Positions 18,841 through 27,060 of a DNA stretch of 64,000 nt are shown in pieces. A model generated the notes under the pieces. It was not told the DNA's origin, ran no database searches, and saw only the letters and a list, made by a program, of their open reading frames with translations. Position numbers and translations under genes: made by a program. Source of the stretch: Hymenobacter fodinae (GTDB lineage Bacteria; Bacteroidota; Bacteroidia; Cytophagales; Hymenobacteraceae); NCBI RefSeq assembly GCF_004745825.1, contig NZ_SRLA01000001.1, positions 558,001 to 622,000 of the forward strand, read 5' to 3'. Numbering within the stretch: the first letter of the stretch is position 1; every line of letters begins with the position of its first letter.

Positions 18841-19551
18841 ATGAAGTCGAAAGCTACTGCACCGGCTAACTGCCAAGACTGTCCCCACCTGCAGCATTCA
18901 CTCATGGGTAACTGCCAAATGAGTGAACTGTCGTTGGTATCGGTGGGCAAAGTGTATCAGGTATACCAGAAGGGGCAGGTAATTTTTCGGAAGGGCAGCC
19001 GGGCCGCTGGCCTTTACTGCATCCGGGAAGGCAAAGTGAAGCTATCGAAGCTCACTGGCGACGGCAAAGAGCAGATAATCCGGTTAGCCAAAGAGGGCGA
19101 CGTGCTGGGTTACCGCTCGCTCATGACCAACGACCACTACACCACTACCGCCGTAGCTCTCAGCGACTGTGTGGTGTGCTTGGTACCCCGCACCGACTTT
19201 TTCAGCATTATTGAGCAGAACGCGCAGTTCTCACACTCCCTTATGCGGCTTCTGGCCAAGGCGCTGGGCGAAGCAGAGGAGCGTATCCTGCACGCTGCTT
19301 ACAAGCCCGTGCGCGAGCGGTTGGCTGAGGCCCTATTACTGCTTCACCACCTCTACCAGCCCGCGTTACCGGGTCCTTTCAGTATCCCTATTACGCGCGA
19401 AGACTTGGCTGCGCTTATGGGTACGGCCAAGGAAACAGCCAGCCGTCTGCTCTCCGAGTTTCGTGATGAGGGCCTGGTTATAACCCAGGGCAGCCGCATT
19501 ACCCTGCTCGACCTCGACAAAATAGGAAAGCTCTCCGCCCTTTACGACTAG
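18841..19551 (+). CDS. Crp/Fnr-family transcriptional regulator with N-terminal cysteines
   Basis: A 236-residue regulator. The cyclic-nucleotide-binding-type beta-roll spans ~30-150 (VIFRKGSRAAGLYCIREGKV then KLSKLTGDGKEQIIRLAKEG). A winged helix with recognition helix TREDLAALMGTAKETASRLL is at ~180-215. Cys11, Cys14 and Cys25 (NCQDCPHLQHSLMGNCQ) plus inner Cys residues recall FNR-type iron-sulfur binding, so oxygen or redox sensing is possible but unproven. The stop TAG is part of a copy of the iterated 10-mer. The roadblock-like cluster lies downstream, after a terminator and a 500-base gap. Confidence 0.9.
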   Translation: MKSKATAPANCQDCPHLQHSLMGNCQMSELSLVSVGKVYQVYQKGQVIFRKGSRAAGLYCIREGKVKLSKLTGDGKEQIIRLAKEGDVLGYRSLMTNDHYTTTAVALSDCVVCLVPRTDFFSIIEQNAQFSHSLMRLLAKALGEAEERILHAAYKPVRERLAEALLLLHHLYQPALPGPFSIPITREDLAALMGTAKETASRLLSEFRDEGLVITQGSRITLLDLDKIGKLSALYD

Positions 19552-19578
19552 GCCACTACCTAAAAGGATATTACCGCC

Positions 19579-19616
19579 AAGCGGCTCCCCGAAGTCTATG
19601 CTTCGGGGAGCCGCTT
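19579..19616 (+). terminator. Terminator of the Crp/Fnr gene
   Basis: A 16-bp perfect stem (19579-19594 with 19601-19616) sits 27 bases after the stop codon and is followed by a short T-rich run. Confidence 0.7.
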
Positions 19617-19619
19617 GCG

Positions 19620-20133
19620 CTTTTATAGGCCTGCCTACTGACCGGTTACCTTCACCTAAGCAGGTATGTAGTGTGAAGTAGCTCAACTAGTAAAAATATT
19701 ATTTGCCAAAGCCGAAACCTTGTTGGCTATTCCTGCCGTATAGGAAGCCGCGTGCTGGCAAGAAGAGCTAAGAAGTTGGGTGTGAAGTGCTCAAGTTGTA
19801 ATCCGGCAGGAATTTATATAAATTGGATATTATCTTCCCGAAATGGGTTCCCAGTTTGAATAGAGTGGGAAAAATTTAACTACAATCATTTATTTAAGTG
19901 ATGAAGGTCATTTTGTGAGGTAGATGGAATGAGGAGATTTGTACAACAAGTTCACTGATCGTCACGGTATTGAGCCGCCGATTAATGAGTTTAGACTACA
20001 AAGTTTTTCCTTGTTAAGTCCAAAATTAGTGGAGTGGCCAACGCGTGGGCCCGAAACCAATCGATGATGGATAGTGGGAAAGCAAGTGCAATCGGTTTTT
20101 TTCTCCTCCTCTTTTTCTCCTCCTTATTGAAAC
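19620..20133. other. AT-rich upstream region of the roadblock-like cluster
   Basis: No gene was found. The long AT-rich region ends in a pyrimidine tract (about 20095-20127, mostly CTCCT and TTTT repeats) just before the ATG at 20134. It could be the leader of the cluster mRNA. No canonical -33/-7 pair was recognised. Confidence 0.5.
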
Positions 20134-20517
20134 ATGGCTTACTCAGTTAACAATCCCGCTGGTAAAGTAGTACAGGAAATCATCAACGATCTGCCTTCTC
20201 TGATGGCAGTAGCCGTAGTAGACGTTACCTCCGGCATGAGCCTGGCCTCGCACACCAACGTGCCTAGCATCAATCCCGATACGGCCGCTGCTTACAACAC
20301 GGAAGTAGTGAAGCAGAAGCAGAAAGCCATGACGGCTCTGAAACTGCAGGGTGAGTCGATTGAGGACATCCTCATTACCCTCTCTAACCAGATTCACCTG
20401 CTGAAGCTGACCGAAGCTGGCAACAAGTTCATCTACCTGGTAGTGAACTCCCGCGACACCAACCTCGCCATTGCTCGCGAGGTGCTGCGCACTCACGTAG
20501 CCGGCCTCAACAACTAA
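20134..20517 (+). CDS. Roadblock/LC7-like protein A
   Basis: A 127-residue cytoplasmic protein with the layout of roadblock/LC7 proteins. It has an N-terminal helix (VVQEIINDLPSL), a hydrophobic strand with a short turn (MAVAVVDVTSGMSLASH), a long helix (TAAAYNTEVVKQKQKAMTAL), two strands (DILITLSNQIHLLKL; KFIYLVVNS) and a C-terminal helix (TNLAIAREVLR). Roadblock proteins regulate small GTPases (as MglB does for MglA) or act as scaffolds. It is the first of three paralogs here (see 20667 and 21919). No GTPase gene is visible in the window. The family assignment is by pattern only. Confidence 0.75.
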   Translation: MAYSVNNPAGKVVQEIINDLPSLMAVAVVDVTSGMSLASHTNVPSINPDTAAAYNTEVVKQKQKAMTALKLQGESIEDILITLSNQIHLLKLTEAGNKFIYLVVNSRDTNLAIAREVLRTHVAGLNN

Positions 20518-20666
20518 GACTGGCCAACCAAACAAGTAGGGCCAGTGGGAAACCGCTGGCCCTGCTTTGCTTCTGCGAAACAAGGTGGCCCGCTGGCCCC
20601 GGTCACGCTAGGCCACTTGGTTTCGCCTGGTAGCGCGCCACACAGCGGGCGCAAATTTGTAGGCCT

Positions 20667-21110
20667 ATGCACATACCCTTTCTACAACGCTTGCAGGGAC
20701 TAGCCGGGCCCGCCGTCAGCAAGGTGATGAGTAGTGGCTCTGGCCCTGAGAAGGATGCCGCCGAGCGAATTATTCAGCAGGTGCTGGCCGGCTTGCCCGA
20801 GTTGCTGGGGGCAGCCGTGGTGCAACTGGCCTCGGGCCAGGCCCTAGCTCAGTATACATCCTCCCGCGAGTTTCACCTCAGTAAGGTACTGGGCTTCAAT
20901 ACGGAAGTGGTGCGGCAGCAGCAAAAAGCTTTAGCCGCCCTGCAACTGGGCCCCGATGAACAGCTCGAGGAAATTTTAATTACGCTTCATACGCAACTGC
21001 ATCTGTTGCGCTTATTACCAGATGGCCAGCGGTTCCTCTATGTGGCCGTAGACTGCCGCGACACCAATCTGGGTATTGCCCGCGAAGTAATGCGCACCTG
21101 CGAACAATAG
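20667..21110 (+). CDS. Roadblock/LC7-like protein B
   Basis: A 147-residue paralog of the gene at 20134, sharing FNTEVVRQQQKALAALQL, EEILITLHTQLHLLRL and RDTNLGIAREVMRT. It has an extra ~30-residue N-terminus (MHIPFLQRLQGLAGPAV) and is the most divergent of the three, with a different loop after the first hairpin (SSREFHLSKVLG). The ATG at 20667 is preceded by AAATTTG, so the leader may be very short. It lies 149 bases after paralog A on the same strand. The role is unknown. Confidence 0.75.
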   Translation: MHIPFLQRLQGLAGPAVSKVMSSGSGPEKDAAERIIQQVLAGLPELLGAAVVQLASGQALAQYTSSREFHLSKVLGFNTEVVRQQQKALAALQLGPDEQLEEILITLHTQLHLLRLLPDGQRFLYVAVDCRDTNLGIAREVMRTCEQ

Positions 21111-21192
21111 CCGCAGGTGGCCTGGGTTGCTTCGGGGGTGGGTTTATTCGGTTACCTCATTCGATTCATTCATTTCAACCTCTCTTTCGCCT

Positions 21193-21882
21193 ATGAAATT
21201 GACAGCTTCTCCCTTCGATCCTCAATCCGGTGAACTGTTGCCGGTGTACCGGGATGCGTATCTGCGCGGCGACCTAAGCAAGGCTTCGGCTAAAGCCGTT
21301 GAGGCGTACCTGCATCGGGATTCAGATCAGGCACACACTACCCTCACCCGCTTCCAGGAGCTGCAGGCCGCCGAGGAGGCTGGTACTGCCCCAAGCTGGG
21401 TGCAGAAGCAAATTCAGTACATCCGGGCTGAGCCCGTGCGCTTCCGCCGCCGTGCCTCGGCCATGGTGGCCTCGGCAGTGCTGGTGGGCACGGTGGTGTT
21501 TGCAGGCACCAGCATCCCCACAGAGCGTCTACCCTCTGACAACATCCCTACTGAGCTAACCGCCAGCGCCGAAGTGGCCTCTACGGAAGCGGCAGCCTCC
21601 GCTGCTTCGTCGATGCGTATGATTACTGTGCGCGGCAAGATTCTTAATGAAAACGGCAAGCCCCTGGCCGGAGCTACGGTTATGCACCCCGGCAGCCGCT
21701 ACGGCGTGTCAACCAATGCGGAAGGCGAATACGCCCTGACCGTACCCGCTGGCACCAGCACGCTGAAGTATGGCTATGGTGGCTACCAGGACGAAGAGGT
21801 AGCGGTGAAAGGCTCTAACACGGCCAAGGTAACCTTGCTTCCGCGCGAACAGCAGAAGAAGCATCGGTGGTTGTTTTTCTAG
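21193..21882 (+). CDS. Single-TM protein with a carboxypeptidase-regulatory-like domain
   Basis: A 229-residue protein starting at the ATG at 21193. The N-terminal ~80 residues are helical and cytoplasmic (LLPVYRDAYLRGDLSKASAK), resembling the short helical part of anti-sigma-like proteins. A single membrane segment follows (ASAMVASAVLVGTVVFAGTS). The outer part is a CarboxypepD_reg-like beta-sandwich (VRGKILNENGKPLAGATV and GVSTNAEGEYALTVPAG). It lies between roadblock-like paralogs B and C with gaps of 82 and 36 bases, so it is probably co-transcribed. It could link the cytoplasmic roadblock-like proteins to the envelope, but that is inference. Confidence 0.75.
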   Translation: MKLTASPFDPQSGELLPVYRDAYLRGDLSKASAKAVEAYLHRDSDQAHTTLTRFQELQAAEEAGTAPSWVQKQIQYIRAEPVRFRRRASAMVASAVLVGTVVFAGTSIPTERLPSDNIPTELTASAEVASTEAAASAASSMRMITVRGKILNENGKPLAGATVMHPGSRYGVSTNAEGEYALTVPAGTSTLKYGYGGYQDEEVAVKGSNTAKVTLLPREQQKKHRWLFF

Positions 21883-21918
21883 GCGTCCACCGCGCCTGTG
21901 TATGTAGTAGAAGCGTGA

Positions 21919-22374
21919 GTGAAGCCTAAATCGTACCGCAAAAAATCCTCTCGTCGGCCAGACAAAGCCCCCAAGCCGCTTGCCCCCGATCCATTGGCTA
22001 CGCAAGTAGTACGCAACGTGCTAACCGAGCTGCCTGGTTTGTTGGCTGTGGCCGTGGTAGATGTAGCCTCGGGTAATAGTCTGGCGTCGCACACTAACTC
22101 GCCCGCCATTAATCCCGCTACGGCAGCCACCTTCAATGCGGAGGTGGTGAAGCTCAAGCAAAAGGCCATGACCGCGCTGCAACTGTCCGACGAAACTATA
22201 GAAGACATACTTATTACGCTTTCCAGCCAGCTGCATTTGCTGAAAATCACGGAAAACGGTGAGCGGTTCATCTACCTGGTAGTGAACTCCCTGGATACCA
22301 ACCTGGGTATTGCCCGCGAAGTACTGCGGGCGCAAGCACACCAACTGGAAACGCACACTGGCCTAGCGGCTTAA
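21919..22374 (+). CDS. Roadblock/LC7-like protein C
   Basis: A 151-residue paralog close to protein A in its core (LLAVAVVDVASGNSLASH; FNAEVVKLKQKAMTALQL; EDILITLSSQLHLLKI; RFIYLVVNSLDTNLGIA), with a basic Lys/Arg-rich N-terminus (KPKSYRKKSSRRPDKAPK) and an extra C-terminal tail. The start is a GTG at 21919. It lies 36 bases after the membrane protein and is followed by a terminator, closing the cluster. Confidence 0.72.
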   Translation: MKPKSYRKKSSRRPDKAPKPLAPDPLATQVVRNVLTELPGLLAVAVVDVASGNSLASHTNSPAINPATAATFNAEVVKLKQKAMTALQLSDETIEDILITLSSQLHLLKITENGERFIYLVVNSLDTNLGIAREVLRAQAHQLETHTGLAA

Positions 22375-22395
22375 ACCATAGTCTGAATAAATAGT

Positions 22396-22427
22396 AAGCT
22401 CCTCTTCTGGCCACGGAAGAGGAGCTT
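22396..22427 (+). terminator. Terminator of the roadblock-like cluster
   Basis: A 12-bp stem (22396-22407 with 22416-22427) is followed by a T-rich run, 21 bases after the last stop. Confidence 0.7.
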
Positions 22428-22479
22428 TTAGTTTTGTTGTCAGTTACAAAGTAGCCTAAGCTAGATCTATGAACTAAAG

Positions 22480-22714
22480 CTAGTTTCCCACCTTGGAAAG
22501 GAGGGGTTAGGGGTGGTTGACTGTCTTAGAACAACTCTGTAAACGCACGTCATCCTGAGCCCCAGCGAAGGATCTTATCACGTCAGCACCGGGCGCTAGG
22601 CCAGTCGTTCACGCGTGGTAAGATCCTTCGCTGAGGCTCAGGATGACGTGCGTTTATGTTAGATTAGTGTGGCAACGTCAGCACGCGAGATGTCTCGGCA
22701 AGCTCGACATGACG
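22480..22714. mobile_element. MITE-like palindromic element, copy lacking the right end
   Basis: It begins with the CTAGTTnCC..GGAGGGGTTAGGGG module also seen at 24203. It continues with a 37-bp inverted repeat (22541-22577 with 22619-22655) holding GTCATCCTGAGC and GAAGGATCTTA, and ends with the half-site GTCAGCACGCGAGATGTCTC..CATGACG. The order of modules is the same as in the copy at 24203-24518, but the right terminal repeat is absent. It carries no coding sequence. Confidence 0.6.
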
Positions 22715-22821
22715 GGCTGGGGTAGTCGTACTAGGCCAGTCAGGTACACTAAACCTCACACAGCAACTTGCATGCTTAGCAGGACAGCGTTGCTCTGCTC
22801 GCCTGAGCAGTGGCCTAGCAC

Positions 22822-23571
22822 TTATATCTGAGCGGAGCCGCCATCCACGAACAGTTCAACACCCGTGACGAAGCTGCTGTCGTCGGAAGCGAGGAAGGAG
22901 GCTACTTTGGCAATTTCGTCAGGGTCACCGAGGCGGCCGAGGGGGATGGTGCTCACCAAGTGTGCCTTGAGCTGCTCTGTCTCCTCTGGGGTGCTGACGA
23001 GACCATCTAGGGCGGGCGTAGCAATAGGTCCGGGGCTCAGGGCATTTACCCGGATCTTGCGCTGCTTCAGGTCAGAAGTCCAGGTGCGGGCGAAGGAGCG
23101 GACTGCCGCCTTGGTGGCGCTGTATACGCTGAAGGCCTCGCTGCCCTTGATGGAGGTGATAGACGCATTCAGGATGATAGAACTGCCATCTTTGAGCAGG
23201 GGTAAGGCTTTTTGCACCGTAAATACCAACCCCTTTACATTGCTGTTGAATGTCCGGTCGTAATGCTCTTCGGTGATGGCGCCCAGCGGGACAAACTCGC
23301 CACCGCCGGCGTTGGCAAACACAATATCAAGGGTGCCTTTTTCGGCCTGCACGGTAGCGAATAGGCGGTCGAGGTCGGCGAGGTTGGCCACGTCGCCCTG
23401 CACGCCGGTTACGTTGCGGCCAATTTGCTGCACGGCTGCGTCGAGCTCTTGCTGGCGGCGGCCAGTGATGAATACATAGGCGCCTTCTTCTACGAACCGC
23501 TTAGCCGTGGCTAGGCCAATACCGCTGTTTCCGCCCGTAATGACGGCAACTTTTCCTTCTAACTTTTTCAT
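22822..23571 (-). CDS. SDR-family NAD(P)-dependent oxidoreductase
   Basis: A 249-residue classical short-chain dehydrogenase. The Rossmann motif [11 protein letters not shown] lies near residue 15, NAG near 90 (FANAGGGEF), the catalytic Ser in the NASITSIKG strand, and the YSATKAA motif holds the catalytic Tyr and Lys. The C-terminus ends VDGG as usual. I use the ATG at 23571 ([14 protein letters not shown]) rather than the longer frame. It is divergent from an HxlR-type regulator, a common arrangement in which the regulator controls the reductase in response to an electrophile or quinone. The substrate is not evident. Confidence 0.92.
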   Translation of the reverse strand: MKKLEGKVAVITGGNSGIGLATAKRFVEEGAYVFITGRRQQELDAAVQQIGRNVTGVQGDVANLADLDRLFATVQAEKGTLDIVFANAGGGEFVPLGAITEEHYDRTFNSNVKGLVFTVQKALPLLKDGSSIILNASITSIKGSEAFSVYSATKAAVRSFARTWTSDLKQRKIRVNALSPGPIATPALDGLVSTPEETEQLKAHLVSTIPLGRLGDPDEIAKVASFLASDDSSFVTGVELFVDGGSAQI

Positions 23572-23775
23572 GAGGTGTATCCTCTGGTGCAGAGGAAATA
23601 GATGTAAGAGAGTAGAGCCCGCTGGCGTAGTTGCCACGAGCCGATAAACACGAGTAGCCTAGGCCACTCATCCGAAGACAGCCGCTGATCAGGTCGGCTT
23701 TCTGCGGCAAACGACACAAGCGTGCTAGCAGCTTGAGTGCGTTTGTTACGCAAAGGAACTGTTGATAGTGTGGAT

Positions 23776-23849
23776 TAGTTACTATTGGGTAGTAAGTTTG
23801 CGAAGAAACTAGTTACAAGCACGTTACTAGTAACCTTAAGGTAACTATC
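23776..23849. promoter_or_regulatory. Divergent promoter/operator region between SDR and HxlR genes
   Basis: The gap holds several related half-sites: TTAGTTACTA, ACTAGTTAC and the palindrome GTTACTAGTAAC (23823-23834), then GGTAAC next to the HxlR ATG. Repeated GTTAC/GTAAC elements are expected for an HxlR dimer binding its own divergent promoter. This is inferred from pattern and position. Confidence 0.45.
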
Positions 23850-24206
23850 ATGAAAAACGACCAGCTGCTTAACTCCACTTGCTCCATGACGCGGACTATG
23901 GGCATCCTTGGCGGGAAATGGAAGCCCCTCATTATTTGGAGCATAGGTAAGCGGCGCATTCGGTTTGGGCAGCTGGCGGCGCACATCCCCCTGATATCGC
24001 GCAAGGTGCTGGCTGAGCAGCTGAAGGAACTAGAAGAATCCGGCCTGATTCTGCGCGAAGCCTTCAATGAAGTGCCACCCCGTGTTGACTACCTCCTCAC
24101 CGAAAATGGCTTGCGCCTACTGCCTATCCTCAAAGCCCTCAGCGAATGGACCTGCAGTTGCGAAGCCACTGTTGCTGACGCTTCATTAGTTAAGACCGCA
24201 AACTAG
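23850..24206 (+). CDS. HxlR-family transcriptional regulator
   Basis: A 118-residue winged-helix protein with the HxlR signature: CSMTRTMGILGGKWKPLIIW near the N-terminus, RFGQLAAHIPLISRKVLAEQ as the DNA-recognition region, and the wing PPRVDYLLTENG. Cys11 sits where HypR/YodB-type redox-sensing members have their reactive Cys. It is probably a regulator of the divergent SDR gene. Its stop codon TAG lies in the first bases of the MITE-like element at 24203, so the last codons may have been shaped by that insertion. Confidence 0.92.
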   Translation: MKNDQLLNSTCSMTRTMGILGGKWKPLIIWSIGKRRIRFGQLAAHIPLISRKVLAEQLKELEESGLILREAFNEVPPRVDYLLTENGLRLLPILKALSEWTCSCEATVADASLVKTAN

Positions 24207-24518
24207 TTCCCCTCCTTAGATAAGGAGGGGTTAGGGGTGGTTGAACTGGCCTAGAACGACCCTGTAAACGCACGTCATCCTGAGCCCCAGCGAAGGATCT
24301 TTTCAGGTATGAACAATTAGCCTAGCGACTCGTGCTGACGCGAGAGGATCCTTTGCGCTGCTCAGGATGACGTGCTATTTGGTTGAGTTACGTTGGCAAC
24401 GTCAGCACGCGAGATGTCTCGACAAGCTCGACATGACGGCCTAATGAGTTGTTCTGTTAACATCGTTCTACTATCGTTAACCACCCCTAGCCCCTCCTCA
24501 GCTGAGGAGGGGAACTAG
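24203..24518. mobile_element. MITE-like element with 40-bp terminal inverted repeats
   Basis: Terminal repeats at 24203-24242 and 24479-24518 match at about 36 of 40 positions, each itself nearly palindromic. Inside are a second inverted repeat (GTCATCCTGAGC..GAAGGATC at ~24273-24299 and GATCC..GCTCAGGATGACG at ~24348-24372) and a GTCAGCACGCGAGATG half-site. It has no reading frame of note. An 11-bp direct repeat, TAGTTAAGACC, flanks it (24187-24197 and 24529-24539) and may be a target duplication. Confidence 0.65.
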
Positions 24519-24591
24519 CATCTAGCTCTAGTTAAGACCCTGACCTTGGTCAGTATTTCACAAATACACCACTTCACAAATTCACCGTGCG

Positions 24592-24599
24592 TACCTTCG
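24592..24599 (+). promoter_or_regulatory. Candidate -7 element of lpdA
   Basis: TACCTTCG resembles TAnnTTTG and lies 35 bases before the lpdA ATG at 24635. No clear -33 box is seen. Confidence 0.3.
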
Positions 24600-24634
24600 C
24601 GCCCGTTGATTTCCACCGAATTCACTCGTTGAAT

Positions 24635-26041
24635 ATGAACCAATACGACGTTACCGTCATCGGCTCCGGCCCAGGCGGTTATGTGGCGGCCATCCGCTGC
24701 GCCCAGCTAGGCCTCAAAACTGCCCTGATTGAGAAGTACAGCACCCTGGGCGGCACCTGTCTCAACGTGGGCTGCATTCCCAGCAAAGCCCTCCTCGACT
24801 CGACGGAGCACTTCCACAATGCCGGCCACACCTTCAAGGAGCACGGCATTGAGCTGAGCGACTTGCAGATCAACATGAACCAGCTCATCGACCGGAAGAA
24901 CGGGGTGGTGAAGGCCAATACCGACGGCATCCAGTTCCTGATGAAGAAGAACAAGATCGACGTGCTGCACGGCGTCGGTTCGTTCGTAGATAAGAATCAC
25001 ATCAAAATACAGCCCACCGCGGGCGGCGAGGAGCAGCAGATCGAGACGAAAAACGTCATCATTGCGACTGGCTCTAAGCCTACTGTGCTGCCCTTCATTC
25101 AGCAGGACAAGCAGCGCATCATCACCAGCACCGAGGCCCTGAACATTCGGGAGGTGCCCAAGCACATGATCGTGATTGGGGGCGGCGTAATCGGGCTAGA
25201 AATGGCGTCGGTGTACGCTCGTCTCGGCGCGAAGGTATCGGTGATTGAGTTCATGGACTCGCTCATCCCGACCATGGACCGCGCCCTCGGCAAGGAGCTG
25301 AAGCGCATCCTGGGCAAAATCGGCATCGAGTTCTTCCTGAGCCACAAAGTAACTGGCGCTACCCGCGAGGGCGACGCCGTAACGGTAACCGCTACCAACC
25401 CGAAAGGCGAGGAAGTAAAGTTTGAAGGCGACTACTGCCTGGTGGCCGTGGGCCGCGTGCCCTACACTGCGGGCCTGAACCTGGAAGCTGCCGGCGTAGA
25501 AATGGAAGAGCGCGGCCGCATCAAGGTAGATGAGCACCTGCAAACCAACGTGCCCGGCATCTACGCCATCGGCGACGTGATTCGGGGGGCTATGTTGGCC
25601 CACAAGGCCGAGGAAGAAGGCGTGTTCGTGGCCGAAACCATTGTAGGCCAGAAGCCGCACGTAAACTACCTGCTCATCCCCGGCGTGGTGTACACCTGGC
25701 CAGAAGTAGCCGGCGTAGGCTACACCGAAGAGCAACTGAAGGAGCAGGGCAAGGCCTACAAAACTGGCTCGTTCCCCTTCCGTGCCTCGGGCCGCGCCCG
25801 CGCCTCCATGGACCTCGACGGCTTCGTGAAAGTGCTGGCCGACAAGGAAACCGACGAAATCCTGGGTGTGCACATGATCGGCCCCCGCATCGCCGACCTC
25901 ATTGCCGAAGCCGTAACGGCCATGGAGTTCCGCGCCTCTGCCGAGGACGTAGCGCGCATGAGCCACGCCCACCCCACCTACGCCGAAGCCATGAAGGAAG
26001 CCTGCCTAGCCGCCACCGAGAACCGCGCGATTCATATGTAA
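24635..26041 (+). CDS. lpdA: Dihydrolipoyl dehydrogenase (E3)
   Basis: A 468-residue FAD enzyme that re-oxidises the lipoyl arms of 2-oxo-acid dehydrogenase complexes. The FAD motif GSGPGGYVAAIRCAQLG lies at the N-terminus. The redox disulfide is in GGTCLNVGCIPSKALLD, the NAD-binding motif is VIGGGVIGLEMASVYARLGA, and the C-terminal active-site His-Glu pair is in HAHPTYAEAMKEA. The ATG at 24635 matches the family start. It is likely the E3 of the SucAB complex encoded 12 kb away and may also serve pyruvate dehydrogenase and glycine cleavage. Confidence 0.96.
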   Translation: MNQYDVTVIGSGPGGYVAAIRCAQLGLKTALIEKYSTLGGTCLNVGCIPSKALLDSTEHFHNAGHTFKEHGIELSDLQINMNQLIDRKNGVVKANTDGIQFLMKKNKIDVLHGVGSFVDKNHIKIQPTAGGEEQQIETKNVIIATGSKPTVLPFIQQDKQRIITSTEALNIREVPKHMIVIGGGVIGLEMASVYARLGAKVSVIEFMDSLIPTMDRALGKELKRILGKIGIEFFLSHKVTGATREGDAVTVTATNPKGEEVKFEGDYCLVAVGRVPYTAGLNLEAAGVEMEERGRIKVDEHLQTNVPGIYAIGDVIRGAMLAHKAEEEGVFVAETIVGQKPHVNYLLIPGVVYTWPEVAGVGYTEEQLKEQGKAYKTGSFPFRASGRARASMDLDGFVKVLADKETDEILGVHMIGPRIADLIAEAVTAMEFRASAEDVARMSHAHPTYAEAMKEACLAATENRAIHM

Positions 26042-26062
26042 TTCTGCACTTGCGATAAATAT

Positions 26063-26098
26063 AAAGAGGCTGCAACTCCTAGGAGTTGCAGCCTCTTT
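26063..26098. terminator. 36-bp perfect palindrome, bidirectional terminator
   Basis: Two 18-base arms (26063-26080, 26081-26098) pair perfectly and end in AAA/TTT. The palindrome lies between the convergent lpdA and AbiTii-like genes and touches the stop codon of the latter. Confidence 0.75.
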
Positions 26099-27015
26099 TA
26101 ATTCCTGACTACCAATTCAGCCTCGTCGACTTTTCTGAAAAGTACACTCGCAAATGATAGCCACTCTAATGTCTTTTGCGGATCGTTCTGTTCTATAAGG
26201 CTATGTGCTTTGGGGTTTCTAATCGCCATTACTGCTCCTTTGAATAGTAGCATATAACCTTGCCTTTCGTTTTCGTCCTCTGATAATTTTAAAACAGGGT
26301 TTCTTGGTGAAAATACGTTGTCCATAAGTTGTGATCCATCCAAATCAGATCTGTTAGACTTTCTCTTTACATAATCAACTAAATGAATATATGTATCAAG
26401 TATTGCTTGTCTGTAATGACCATTGGAATAAAGGTTGCCAACAGCAGATTGGACAGATGTATGTAGTAAGGGTATAATATTTGATAAAGTCTGAACATCA
26501 TTGCGCTGTAACTCTTCTTGATGATCTATTAAATCTGTTAATTTATTTATGAGAGATGACTTGATGTCATTTAGGATACCTACTACTGAATAAGGTGCGA
26601 ATTGGAATCTGCTAGCATCAAAGCCCAAGTTTTGTCTTATTAAGGAATTAAAACTTGAATCACTCAATGTAATCATAGTGCTTGCTTTTGCGAATTCTTC
26701 GAGTTCAGCAATTCCGTTTCTTAATCGGTATTCATTTGCAAATTTTAGGTCAGGATTATCTATTCTCATTATTTGCCCGTAATCATTTAGGTATTGACCA
26801 GGTAATGATCTGTATTCAGGTACAACTACATCGTTGTCCATATAGGAGTTACCTTTAAAATAACCGTTAAATTCTAAGTTAACCCACTTTTCTAAATGTG
26901 GATCTTTTATTTTCTTAGATAGTACTAGTGCACTTGGGAATACTTTGCTCAAGTTTTCTTCTGATACAAGCCTGTCTATAATGCCTTTGCAATCTTTTGT
27001 GATTTGAAAATTCAT
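26098..27015 (-). CDS. AbiTii-like / TIGR02391-like two-domain protein, putative phage defence
   Basis: This 305-residue protein has no signal peptide. The N-terminus (LVSEENLSKVFPSALVLSKK then DPHLEKWVNLEFNGY) matches the AbiTii pattern associated with abortive infection. The C-terminal ~100 residues (GHYRQAILDTYIHLVDYVKR, RQGYMLLFKGAVMAIRNPKA) match the TIGR02391 (Ymh) pattern, including the RNPKAH motif near the end, which recalls HEPN-like RNases. The gene is visibly AT-rich (about 35% GC in a sampled line) among GC-rich neighbours, so it was probably acquired by transfer. Antiviral function is inferred from the domains. It stands alone with no mobile-element genes around it. Confidence 0.75.
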   Translation of the reverse strand: MNFQITKDCKGIIDRLVSEENLSKVFPSALVLSKKIKDPHLEKWVNLEFNGYFKGNSYMDNDVVVPEYRSLPGQYLNDYGQIMRIDNPDLKFANEYRLRNGIAELEEFAKASTMITLSDSSFNSLIRQNLGFDASRFQFAPYSVVGILNDIKSSLINKLTDLIDHQEELQRNDVQTLSNIIPLLHTSVQSAVGNLYSNGHYRQAILDTYIHLVDYVKRKSNRSDLDGSQLMDNVFSPRNPVLKLSEDENERQGYMLLFKGAVMAIRNPKAHSLIEQNDPQKTLEWLSFASVLFRKVDEAELVVRN

Positions 27016-27060
27016 AAGTTCAATTGTAAAGTTGAGTTGACGAGAAATTATAAATATGTA

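Noticed and set aside
22480..24518. CRISPR array
   Set aside because: The repeats are inverted and few, of different lengths, and lack regular spacers; no cas gene is present.
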